This document shows positions 23,491-29,483 of a DNA stretch of 29,483 bases, piece by piece; within the stretch, counting starts at the first letter, position 1, and every line of letters begins with the position of its first letter. The translations under genes were made by a program, and so were the position numbers. A model generated the notes under the pieces. The model had not been told where the DNA came from, did not search any database, and worked only from the letters and a program-made list of their open reading frames with translations. This DNA is from CAZQKE01 sp964593865 (GTDB lineage: Bacteria > Chloroflexota > Anaerolineae > JAAYZQ01): assembly GCA_964593865.1 (NCBI GenBank), contig CAZQKE010000050.1, positions 1-29,483 of the forward strand, in the 5' to 3' direction.

Positions 23491-24791
23491 TGCTCAATTC
23501 TCAATTCGCGGTACTGGCCCTGCTGTTGCCGGTCGGCCTGATTTTGGTGGCCGTCGGCGGGCTGCGGGGCCGCCGCCCGGCCCGCGCGGCGGTGGCCGGG
23601 CTGGGGGCGATGGCCCTGGCCGCCATCGCCTTTTGGGCCTGCGGCTTTGCCTTCCACCTGGGCGGCGTGGGGCTGGTCGGTGACCTGCCCGGCCTGGAGG
23701 GCCTGGTCTGGGAGTGGGCCTCGCCCCTCAACCTGGACTGGGGCGTCATGGGGTTGCGCGGCTTTTTCCTGCTGCGCGAAGCGGCAACGGACGCGGCCCT
23801 GAGCCTTTATCTGGCCTACCTGCCCGCCGTGGCCGTGGCGACGCTGTTGCCCTTCCTCACCCTCCGCGAGCGGATGCCCGGCTGGATGGCCGCCCTGGGT
23901 GGCCTGCTGGTGGCGGCCCTGGTCTACCCCGTGGTCGGCAACTGGTTTTCCGGCGGCGGCTGGCTGATGCACAGCGGCGAAACGCTGGGCCTGGGCCACG
24001 GTTACGTGGACCTGACCGGCGTGAGCACGGCGGCGGTCGTCGGCAGTGTGGCCGCCCTGCTGGGCATCCTCTTTTTCGGACGGCGGCTGCCTCCCTTGCC
24101 GGAGGGGGAACTGCCCACCCTGCCGCCGGTCCACCTGCCGGTGCTGTCCGTCGTCGGCGCGGTGCTGGCCGCCGTCGGCGGGACGGCTTTGGTCGCCGCC
24201 AACCCCATCCACGCCGCAGCGGGCTTGCTTTCTCCGCGCCTGGGCGTCAACCTGGTCCTGGCCGCCGCCGGGGGCGCCATGCTGCCCGTTCTCTACACCT
24301 GGTTCACCACCGGCGCGGCAGACTCGCTGATGGCCGCCAGGGGCGTCGTCGCCGGGGTGTTGAGCGCGGTCGCGGCGTTGGCCTTCATCCCCCCCTGGGC
24401 GGCCCTGGCCCTGGGCGCGACGGCGGGCCTGCTGGTCCCCCTCGCCACCTACCTGATGCGCTACATCCTGCGCCTGGACGATCCCACCGCTGCCCTCCCC
24501 GTGGGGCTGGTGGGCGGCCTTCTGGGCGTCCTGGCCGTGGGCCTCTTTGGCGACGGGTTGGCCGGGCAGGGTTGGAACGGCGTCGGCGCGGAGGCGTACC
24601 TGGGCGTCGCAGGGCAGGGCGTGACCGGCCTCCTGCCCGCACCCGGCCTGGCCCCCGACTGGCCGGGGCAGATGAACGCTCAACTGGTGGGCCTGGCAGC
24701 GGCAGCAGGACTGACGGCCCTGTTGGTCGGCGCGCTGTTCCTGATTTTAAGGGTCCTTCTGGCCTTTTGGCGGTCCGTCCCCGGTGAGTAG
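23469..24791 (+). CDS. Amt/Rh-like membrane protein lacking the twin-His motif
   Basis: 440 residues with about eleven hydrophobic helices. Landmarks of the ammonium transporter family are recognisable in order: FWACGFAFHLGG, LVYPVVGNWFSGGGWL, GYVDLTGV with the conserved Asp181, YTWFTTGAADS, and RLDDPTAALPVGLVGG. The two pore histidines are absent: Ala189 stands at the position of E. coli AmtB His168 and Gly346 at that of His318. The protein may be a channel with altered selectivity or a sensor; ammonium transport is not assured. The ATG at 23469 is taken as start; an ATG at 23490 is equally possible, since the first codons lie in heptamer repeats. No GlnK/GlnB gene is adjacent. Confidence 0.78.
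   Translation: MNSSQLSMLNSQFAVLALLLPVGLILVAVGGLRGRRPARAAVAGLGAMALAAIAFWACGFAFHLGGVGLVGDLPGLEGLVWEWASPLNLDWGVMGLRGFFLLREAATDAALSLYLAYLPAVAVATLLPFLTLRERMPGWMAALGGLLVAALVYPVVGNWFSGGGWLMHSGETLGLGHGYVDLTGVSTAAVVGSVAALLGILFFGRRLPPLPEGELPTLPPVHLPVLSVVGAVLAAVGGTALVAANPIHAAAGLLSPRLGVNLVLAAAGGAMLPVLYTWFTTGAADSLMAARGVVAGVLSAVAALAFIPPWAALALGATAGLLVPLATYLMRYILRLDDPTAALPVGLVGGLLGVLAVGLFGDGLAGQGWNGVGAEAYLGVAGQGVTGLLPAPGLAPDWPGQMNAQLVGLAAAAGLTALLVGALFLILRVLLAFWRSVPGE
23475..23509 (+). repeat. Heptanucleotide tandem repeat at overlapping divergent starts
   Basis: Five consecutive 7-mers AGTTCTC, AGCTCTC, AATGCTC, AATTCTC, AATTCGC (consensus AATTCTC) occupy the first codons of the Amt-like gene and, on the other strand, the TTG start of the Mut7-C gene. 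The array is AT-rich against a GC-rich background. Confidence 0.75.
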
Positions 24792-24826
24792 GGCGGCCAA
24801 CGGCCCGCCCAGGGGCGATTTTCAAG
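24791..24826 (+). repeat. Degenerate inverted copy of the 126-bp repeat
   Basis: CGGCCAACGGCCCGCC, one extra C, then AGGGGCG and a TTTTCAA block match, in inverse orientation, the first 45 bp of the copies at 27081 and 29349. It begins directly at the stop codon of the Amt-like gene, and CAAGTC/GACTTG at 24823-24838 adds a palindrome to it. Confidence 0.5.
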
Positions 24827-24861
24827 TCCGAAGACTTGCGCCACCGGGCCGGGCATATTCG

Positions 24862-24880
24862 CGCATTCGTACGCAATGCG
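24862..24880. other. Inverted repeat in the convergent gap
   Basis: CGCATT and AATGCG flank a 7-nt loop. It lies in the 131-bp gap between the Amt-like gene and prs. Without a T-run it is not a standard terminator on its own. Confidence 0.35.
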
Positions 24881-24882
24881 AC

Positions 24883-24902
24883 AAAAGGCAGAATACTCTG
24901 CC
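24883..24902 (-). terminator. Intrinsic terminator of the S1-prs operon
   Basis: On the minus strand GGCAGA, loop GTAT, TCTGCC is followed by TTTTGT. The stem is at 24887-24902, about 20 bp beyond the prs stop codon. Confidence 0.65.
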
Positions 24903-24922
24903 CTTCCGGCGGGTAAAACCGC

Positions 24923-26032
24923 TCACGTTTCCACCGGCGGCAACTCGCCGGTCCGGCGCAGCGTATCAAAGATCCAGCCCACGCTCTGTTGGGTGTGAAT
25001 GCGCCAGATGGCTTGGGCCAGGATGCGGGCGGAGGAGACGATCTGGACCGGGTAGCCGGCCGCGACGGCGTCCAGGGCCGTGGCCGTCGTATCGGAAAGG
25101 ACCAGGCTCTTCAACGGCGACCGGGTGATCCGGTCCAACGCCCCCGGCGTGAAATCGGCGTGGATGGCGGCGGCATGAACCTCCGTCGCCCCCCGTTCCA
25201 AGAGGCGGTTTACCACCTGCAGCAGCGTCCCCCCCGATTGGATCATGTCATCGTAGATGATGGCCGGGCGTCCTTGCACATCGCCGACCATGTCAATCAC
25301 GGCAGGTTGCCCTTTTGGCGTGCGCCGCTTGAAAGCAATGGCCATTTCGTCGCGGGCGAGCACATGCACCAATCCCTTCTTCAAGTGATCGCGGAATTCG
25401 GTAGCACGGGCCACCCCCCCGGCATCGGGCGAGACGACCACCACATCGGCCCGGTCCAGCTTTTGGCGGAAATAGGTCCCCATCAAAAAGGACATGCGCA
25501 TATGGTCTACCGGGATGTCAAAAAAGCCCTCAATGGCCGGGGTGTGCAGGTCTACGGTCAGGAAGCGGTCCGCGCCCGCTTCGGTGATCAGGTTGGCCAC
25601 CAGTTTGGCCGTGATCGGCTCGTGCCCCCGCTTTTTCTTTTCCTGCTTGGCGTAGGCCATGTAGGGCACAACGGCGGTGATCCGGTCGGCGGACGCCCGG
25701 CGGGCGGCGTCAATCATCACCAGCAGCTCCATTAAATTGTCGTTGACGGATTGGTAGGTGCAGGTGAGACCTTTCCGCCGTTCGCCTGTCTCGGACAGGC
25801 AAGGGCGTTGCAGGCTGCTTCGGTGAGTCTGGCAGATGGGCTGGATGATGAATACATCGGTGCCGCGTACCACACAGTCCAGATCTACCCGGATTTCACC
25901 GTCTTCAAAGCGGTCCACGATGGCCGGTTCCAGGGGCCTGCCCAGTTCTGCGGCGATCCGTTTCGCCAGTGCAGGGTTGGCGTTGCCCGCAATCAAGCGC
26001 AATTCGCCGTAGTGTCTCTTTTGACTGCCCAT
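24923..26032 (-). CDS. prs: Ribose-phosphate pyrophosphokinase with an in-frame insertion
   Basis: The enzyme makes PRPP from ATP and ribose 5-phosphate for nucleotide, His and Trp synthesis. Family blocks are present: AGNANPALA, RFEDGEIRVDL, NDNLMELLVMIDA, EPITAKLVANLI, DLHTPAIEGFFDIPVDH, VVSPDAGG, FKRRTPKG and the PRPP-loop region IIYDDMIQSGGT, where the usual Asp after DDMI is Gln. At 369 residues it exceeds the usual about 315. About 26 of the extra residues lie between QP (64-65) and VNDN (96-99), replacing the short loop of other family members; the DNA there contains a hairpin (25784-25800). The start at 26032 has GGGGGAG before it. It is second in the S1 operon and has a terminator at 24883-24902. 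Confidence 0.93.
   Translation of the reverse strand: MGSQKRHYGELRLIAGNANPALAKRIAAELGRPLEPAIVDRFEDGEIRVDLDCVVRGTDVFIIQPICQTHRSSLQRPCLSETGERRKGLTCTYQSVNDNLMELLVMIDAARRASADRITAVVPYMAYAKQEKKKRGHEPITAKLVANLITEAGADRFLTVDLHTPAIEGFFDIPVDHMRMSFLMGTYFRQKLDRADVVVVSPDAGGVARATEFRDHLKKGLVHVLARDEMAIAFKRRTPKGQPAVIDMVGDVQGRPAIIYDDMIQSGGTLLQVVNRLLERGATEVHAAAIHADFTPGALDRITRSPLKSLVLSDTTATALDAVAAGYPVQIVSSARILAQAIWRIHTQQSVGWIFDTLRRTGELPPVET
25748..25837 (-). repeat. Putative palindromic element inserted in-frame in prs
   Basis: Encodes residues 66-95 of PRPP synthetase, against four or five residues at this place in other family members. It contains the perfect inverted repeat GCCTGTC-TCG-GACAGGC at 25784-25800. 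AGACTCACC and GGTCTCACC stand near its two edges as imperfect direct repeats. The reading frame is kept, so the insert is a multiple of three. Confidence 0.55.
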
Positions 26033-26062
26033 GCTCTCCCCCATCTTGGGCCGATGCGGTCC

Positions 26063-27058
26063 CTACCCGCGAAACGCCTGACGCAAGCTCAGGGCCAGGC
26101 GGTGATTCTCCGGGTCGATTTTGAGGATACGTGCCCGTACCCAATCGCCCTCGTGGACCACGCTGCGGGGATGGAAAAAGCTCCCTTCGGCCAGTTCGGA
26201 GCTGTGGATCAGCCCTTCTACTCCCTCTTCCACGCGTACGAACGCGCCGAAGCTGACCACATTGGTCACCATTCCCTCGACGATGTCCCCCACCCGGTAG
26301 CGGTCGGTAATGGTCGCCCAGGGGTCGGGGCGCAACCGCCGCAGGCTCAGGGCGATACGGCCCTGCTCCCGGTTGACGCCCAGGACGTAGACCTGCACCT
26401 CCTGGCCGGGCCGGACCACGTCGCCGGGATGTCGTACCCGGTCCCATGACATCTCGGAGACGTGGATCAACCCCTCGACGCCGCCCAGGTCCACGAACGC
26501 GCCAAAGGTCGTCAGGTTGGTCACGGTGCCGGTGCATACATCGCCGGGCCGGAGCGTATCCAGGCGGTTGACGGAGGGTTGCCAGGTCGCCGCCGCCGCC
26601 CGCTCGGAAAACACAAGGCGGTTTCTTTCGGCGTCCACCTCTATCAGACGCAGCTGCATCGTGTCGCCGATGCGGTCCGATAGCTCGGCGATCCGGCTGC
26701 TGCGGTCCAGGGCGCGGGGGGCCTCCACCAAATGGGAAGCCGGGACAAACCCCTGCAATCCGTTCCAATTGACCAACAGCCCACCCCGATTGGCCCCTGC
26801 TACCTGGAGGTGAAAGATGCGTCCTTCCTCCAGGGCGCGTTGGGCGATCTGCCAATCATCCTCCGGGGGTGCGCCGTCATCGGCTGCCGAGTCCGGTTGG
26901 GGTTCATCAAGGGGGAGAGGATCGGGGGAAGGCGGGGGCGGGGAAGCCTGCCACGCGACCTCTCCTTGTTCCAACAAAGCCTGCCAGTAGCTCTCGCCGT
27001 GGGTGGCCCACCACGCGGCATCGTCCAGCACAATCTCCTGTGATCTCTTGCCTTCCAT
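26063..27058 (-). CDS. Three-S1-domain RNA-binding protein (ribosomal protein S1-like)
   Basis: 331 residues from an ATG at 27058. Residues 1-70 are an acidic, proline-rich lead (PPPPSPDPLPLDEPQPD). S1 domains follow at about 78-152 (degenerate, GGLLVNWNGLQGFVPASHL), 170-240 (GTVTNLTTFGAFVDLGGVEGLIHVSEMSW) and 256-327 (GMVTNVVSFGAFVRVEEGVEGLIHSSEL). E. coli S1 has six such domains; shorter three- or four-domain forms occur in other phyla, so this may be the ribosomal S1 or a paralogue. The ribosome site is weak (AAAGG). It is transcribed from the promoter at 27385-27413 through a leader of about 320 nt, and prs follows 30 bp later in the same transcript. Confidence 0.88.
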   Translation of the reverse strand: MEGKRSQEIVLDDAAWWATHGESYWQALLEQGEVAWQASPPPPSPDPLPLDEPQPDSAADDGAPPEDDWQIAQRALEEGRIFHLQVAGANRGGLLVNWNGLQGFVPASHLVEAPRALDRSSRIAELSDRIGDTMQLRLIEVDAERNRLVFSERAAAATWQPSVNRLDTLRPGDVCTGTVTNLTTFGAFVDLGGVEGLIHVSEMSWDRVRHPGDVVRPGQEVQVYVLGVNREQGRIALSLRRLRPDPWATITDRYRVGDIVEGMVTNVVSFGAFVRVEEGVEGLIHSSELAEGSFFHPRSVVHEGDWVRARILKIDPENHRLALSLRQAFRG

Positions 27059-27396
27059 GCCTTTGCCTTTTTTATTTCCCCGAAAATAGCGGTTGAAACC
27101 GCCCCTGGCGGGCCGTTGGCCGACCGCCCGCCTGCGCGGACGGAAGCGGGGGCATCCGCATAGGCGAACGCCCGGCTCCAGGCCCCAAAGGGGCAACTTT
27201 AATCGCTCATATAGCCACGGCCTGCGCTTTCTGCGCCGGACGACGTGGCAGGTTTCCAACTTGCGCGAGATCGCAAGCCGAAGGCCTGCACCACACGTAT
27301 TCCTCTCGTGCCTTTGCGGACTCGCGGCGCATCTGCCGGCGGTCCCTGCGCTCCTGCGTTACCCGCCTTGCCGGGACACATGCGATTATAAGGGAG
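27059..27396 (-). other. 338-bp gene-free leader of the S1-prs operon
   Basis: This stretch runs from the end of the HTH regulator gene to the S1 start. It holds the promoter -10 box at its far end and the 126-bp palindromic repeat at 27081-27206. Between them (27207-27380) lie a GCAGG/CCTGC pairing with a GTTGGAAACC segment, and no open frame that I trust. I see no named riboswitch or RNA family in it. Confidence 0.5.
27081..27206 (-). repeat. 126-bp palindromic REP/MITE-like repeat, copy A
   Basis: Aligns without gaps to 29349-29474; the first 59 bp are identical and about 114 of 126 positions agree by eye. One end carries GCGGTT-GA-AACCGC. The middle has GGCGGGC/GCCCGCC and GCGGGC-type palindromes. 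The other end has a decayed GCAACT-TT-AATCGC. It lies 23 bp upstream of the S1 start codon. Confidence 0.85.
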
Positions 27397-27413
27397 TTAT
27401 CGTTGATTGTCAA
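27385..27413 (-). promoter_or_regulatory. Consensus sigma-70 promoter of the S1-prs operon
   Basis: Minus-strand TTGACA (27408-27413), a 17-bp spacer and TATAAT (27385-27390), a perfect match to consensus. The -35 box and most of the spacer lie inside the final codons of the upstream HTH gene. Transcription would start near 27378. Confidence 0.85.
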
Positions 27414-29331
27414 GACGTTTTCTTTCAGCCGCCGGGGGCAGGTTGTTACCCTTCATCTCCAACTCGGTCAGGGCGCGGGCTACCTCGGCGATGGCGATCC
27501 GTTGCTTGCGATAAAGGTCCGATTCGCTCATGGCCAGCCGCCCGGCGATGTCGCGTACCTTGAGGCCCCGGATGAACTTCATCTCCAGGATGTTGTAAAG
27601 GATCCACTCGGAAGTGGTCATTTGCCGTTCGCCGTCGGGCCGCAGCCGCTCAATGGCCTGGTGCAGCACGGCGCGGAGGGCGTGGGGCGGGCTACTGCCC
27701 CGCTCCCGCACCTGGTCGCGGACGACGCGCAGCTCCAGCAGCGGGCTTTCGGTCAGCTTGGGGCCGCCCCAATAGTGGCTCAAGGCGTCCTTGACCCACT
27801 GCTGGAATTCGGGCGCATAGATGGGGCTGTCTTCAATGATCTCCATAGGCGGCGATCCGGCGTAGCGGGTGGCATCCTGCCAGCGGTGCAGCCGCTCAAT
27901 GTTGGGCAGGATGCGGCGCAGCGTATCAAACACGCTCTGCTGGAGATAGCGGTCCTTGACCGCTTCCTGGGCGCGGGCGATGAGCAGCCGGGCGATCTTT
28001 TGTTCATCGGGTTCCAGGTCGGGGACGGGGTTCCGGGCCTCGATGCCCAAAACGCCCAGCCGGACATCATCGGCTTCGCCCCGCAGAGGGGCCAGCCAAA
28101 AGCCATCCCCCGCCGCAAAGCAGTTTTCCCCCGTGCGCTCCGAAAGGGAAAGGGCCAATGTGGTCAGATCGTGGCTTTCCAAGAAGGCCAGCACCCGCTC
28201 CCGGTCGCCGCAGTGGGATTCCAGGCGATAGCGTCCCCCGGCCAGGACGGCCACAAACCCGGTCTGCACCCGTGAAAGGTCGCACAGGGCGGCCAGGGTG
28301 TTTTCCAAAAAGGCCTGCAGGTCGGCGGTGGTCAGCAAGCGGCGGTCCAGGGTCTGAATCCAGGCGATCTCTTCCCGGTCCTGACGGTAGATGGCCCGGT
28401 CAATGAACGGTTTGGCTCGGTTGATGACCAGTTGCAAAAAGACGATAACGCCCACAACGGCAAAGATGAGCACCGTATCGCGGGGCAGGCCCAGGATCGG
28501 CTGGACTTTGGGCACGGCCAGCATGGTAAAGATGACCACCGCACCGACCAGGGGGCCGCGCAGCAAGTAGTGGATCAGGTTGTGTTTGATCACCCGGTCG
28601 GGCGTCAGTGCGCCAAAGTAGGCAACGCTGTAGGCCATGAGCACCAGCATCAACAGCACGGCCACGTTGCCGATCAGGACCAGCGGCTGCAAGCCGTAGG
28701 AAACGGGGAGCGAGCTGGCCCCGGCCAAAATCAGGTAGGGAAAGACGCCCAATGCCGGAGCGACAAAGGCCAGGCCCAGGTAGGTCATCCGCCGCCGGGA
28801 GGCCCGCGTCAGGCAGCGTTGCCGGGCGCGGCGGATGTTGAGCGCACCCCACAGGACGGTGACGACGAAATAGAGGGCAAAGATCCAAAAGAGCGGCCCG
28901 GCGGCCAGATGGGCGACCGGGGGTTCATACACGCCGTCGTGGACCAGCAGTTCGCTGCCCAGCACCAGCCCCAGAAAAAGGGCGCTGGCCGCGTAGCTGA
29001 GCCACACGGCCACCCACCGCCGACGGGCGCGCACATGGGTCGAACGGAGCAAGGCGTCGGAAAAGTGGAGATAGGCGGCGGGCACAAAGGCGATGCCGAT
29101 CCATTGGAATTTGAGCCAGCGGATGGCCGCTTCCTCGCTCTGCACATTGTAGAGGACTACGTCCCCGGCGTAGACGATGAGGACAAAGGCCAGCAGCGCG
29201 CAAAAGGCACGGGCCACCTGGCTACGAAAGTTGTGGGTCAGGAGGTAGATCAGCAGAGAAAAAGAGGTCAGAACGACCGTCGCCGAAAGCACCTGGTTGA
29301 CCAGGAGCAAGGCCCCGGTCAGCAAATCCAT
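27397..29331 (-). CDS. Membrane-anchored putative regulator: multi-TM, GAF-like, C-terminal HTH
   Basis: About 644 residues. Residues 1 to about 310 hold eight or nine transmembrane helices in the manner of histidine kinase N-terminal 7TM sensor modules (LLTHNFRSQVARAF, ALTPDRVIKHNLIHYLL). About 325-460 resemble a GAF domain (LDRRLLTTADLQAFLENTLAALCDL). There are no histidine kinase H, N or G boxes. About 480-640 form a helical region with HYWGGPKL and a final helix-turn-helix candidate (LKVRDIAGRLAMSESDLYRKQR). I infer a one-component membrane sensor that touches DNA or a partner. The ATG at 29331 is chosen; GTG codons at 29340 and 29343 are alternatives, and the GAGG ribosome site fits 29340 best. 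The 126-bp repeat, copy B, ends 17 bp upstream. Confidence 0.75.
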   Translation of the reverse strand: MDLLTGALLLVNQVLSATVVLTSFSLLIYLLTHNFRSQVARAFCALLAFVLIVYAGDVVLYNVQSEEAAIRWLKFQWIGIAFVPAAYLHFSDALLRSTHVRARRRWVAVWLSYAASALFLGLVLGSELLVHDGVYEPPVAHLAAGPLFWIFALYFVVTVLWGALNIRRARQRCLTRASRRRMTYLGLAFVAPALGVFPYLILAGASSLPVSYGLQPLVLIGNVAVLLMLVLMAYSVAYFGALTPDRVIKHNLIHYLLRGPLVGAVVIFTMLAVPKVQPILGLPRDTVLIFAVVGVIVFLQLVINRAKPFIDRAIYRQDREEIAWIQTLDRRLLTTADLQAFLENTLAALCDLSRVQTGFVAVLAGGRYRLESHCGDRERVLAFLESHDLTTLALSLSERTGENCFAAGDGFWLAPLRGEADDVRLGVLGIEARNPVPDLEPDEQKIARLLIARAQEAVKDRYLQQSVFDTLRRILPNIERLHRWQDATRYAGSPPMEIIEDSPIYAPEFQQWVKDALSHYWGGPKLTESPLLELRVVRDQVRERGSSPPHALRAVLHQAIERLRPDGERQMTTSEWILYNILEMKFIRGLKVRDIAGRLAMSESDLYRKQRIAIAEVARALTELEMKGNNLPPAAERKRLDNQR

Positions 29332-29348
29332 CGCATTCACCACTTCCT

Positions 29349-29474
29349 CGAAAATAGCGGTTGAAACCGCCCCTGGCGGGCCGTTGGCCGACCGCCCGCC
29401 TGCGCGGGCGGAAGCGGGAGCGTCCGCGTAGGCGGACGCCCGGCCGCAGGCCCGAAAGGAGCGACTTGAGTCGC
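29349..29474 (-). repeat. 126-bp palindromic REP/MITE-like repeat, copy B
   Basis: The better preserved copy: GCGGTT-GA-AACCGC at 29356-29369 and GCGACT-TG-AGTCGC at 29461-29474 mark the two ends. The body contains GGCGGGC/GCCCGCC and GTCCGC/GCGGAC palindromes. It has the same orientation as copy A and the same position relative to a start codon, here of the HTH regulator gene. Confidence 0.85.
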
Positions 29475-29483
29475 CACCGCCCC

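Noticed and set aside
23487..24683. 398-codon open frame on - opposite the Amt-like gene
   Set aside because: Gln/Gly/His-rich shadow product; the + frame has ordered membrane helices and family motifs.

Overview
This window is a high-GC bacterial chromosome segment. It most likely comes from the Chloroflexota, in the Anaerolineae/Caldilineae neighbourhood. That assignment is inferred from gene content: secreted proteins with long Thr/Pro linkers, a C-terminal YLPLILK tail, GT-C membrane proteins with a shared C-terminal beta domain, a long MEMO-family protein, a TGS-kinase fusion and a multi-TM/HTH regulator. No rRNA, tRNA, CRISPR array or intact transposon was seen. The genes look like ordinary chromosomal backbone, but the window is rich in small palindromic and tandem repeats, and several of these touch coding sequence.

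Layout. 1-9780: a partial gene end and a small secreted protein on +, then a Nif3/DUF34 gene on -. Next comes a long + run: Clp1-like P-loop polynucleotide kinase, secreted protein, MEMO-like protein, amidase, mnmA, a 3-TM protein, a TGS/nucleoside kinase and a SAM methyltransferase. 9773-11977: a lipoprotein fusing a PQQ-type propeller to a CapA domain. 11959-20237: a - strand envelope cluster, transcribed in the order Rpn/DUF4351-like gene, class A penicillin-binding protein, then two GT-C membrane proteins. 20409-23490 (-): a zinc-ribbon protein, urocanate hydratase, RsfS and a Mut7-C protein. 23469-24791 (+): an Amt-like membrane protein. 24923-29331 (-): PRPP synthetase, a three-S1-domain protein and a membrane-anchored HTH protein.

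Working together. The amidase, CapA lipoprotein, PBP and GT-C enzymes point to peptidoglycan and surface-glycan work. MnmA, RsfS, the S1 protein and possibly Mut7-C act in RNA and translation. PRPP synthetase and the kinase belong to nucleotide metabolism. Sigma-70-type promoters with exact 17-bp spacers stand before the Nif3, Clp1-like, Rpn, zinc-ribbon and S1-prs transcription units.

Most notable: (1) prs carries about 26 extra in-frame residues encoded by DNA with a perfect hairpin, resembling a palindromic element inserted into an essential enzyme. (2) The Amt-like protein aligns well to the ammonium channel family but lacks both twin-His residues. (3) A 126-bp palindromic repeat sits directly upstream of the start codons of both the S1 gene and the HTH gene, with a degenerate inverted third copy beyond the Amt-like gene. 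(4) Heptanucleotide tandem repeats form the 5' coding ends of two unrelated genes, and in one case straddle overlapping head-to-head starts. (5) rsfS appears to start at a CTG. I found no clearly new multi-gene defence or biosynthetic system here.
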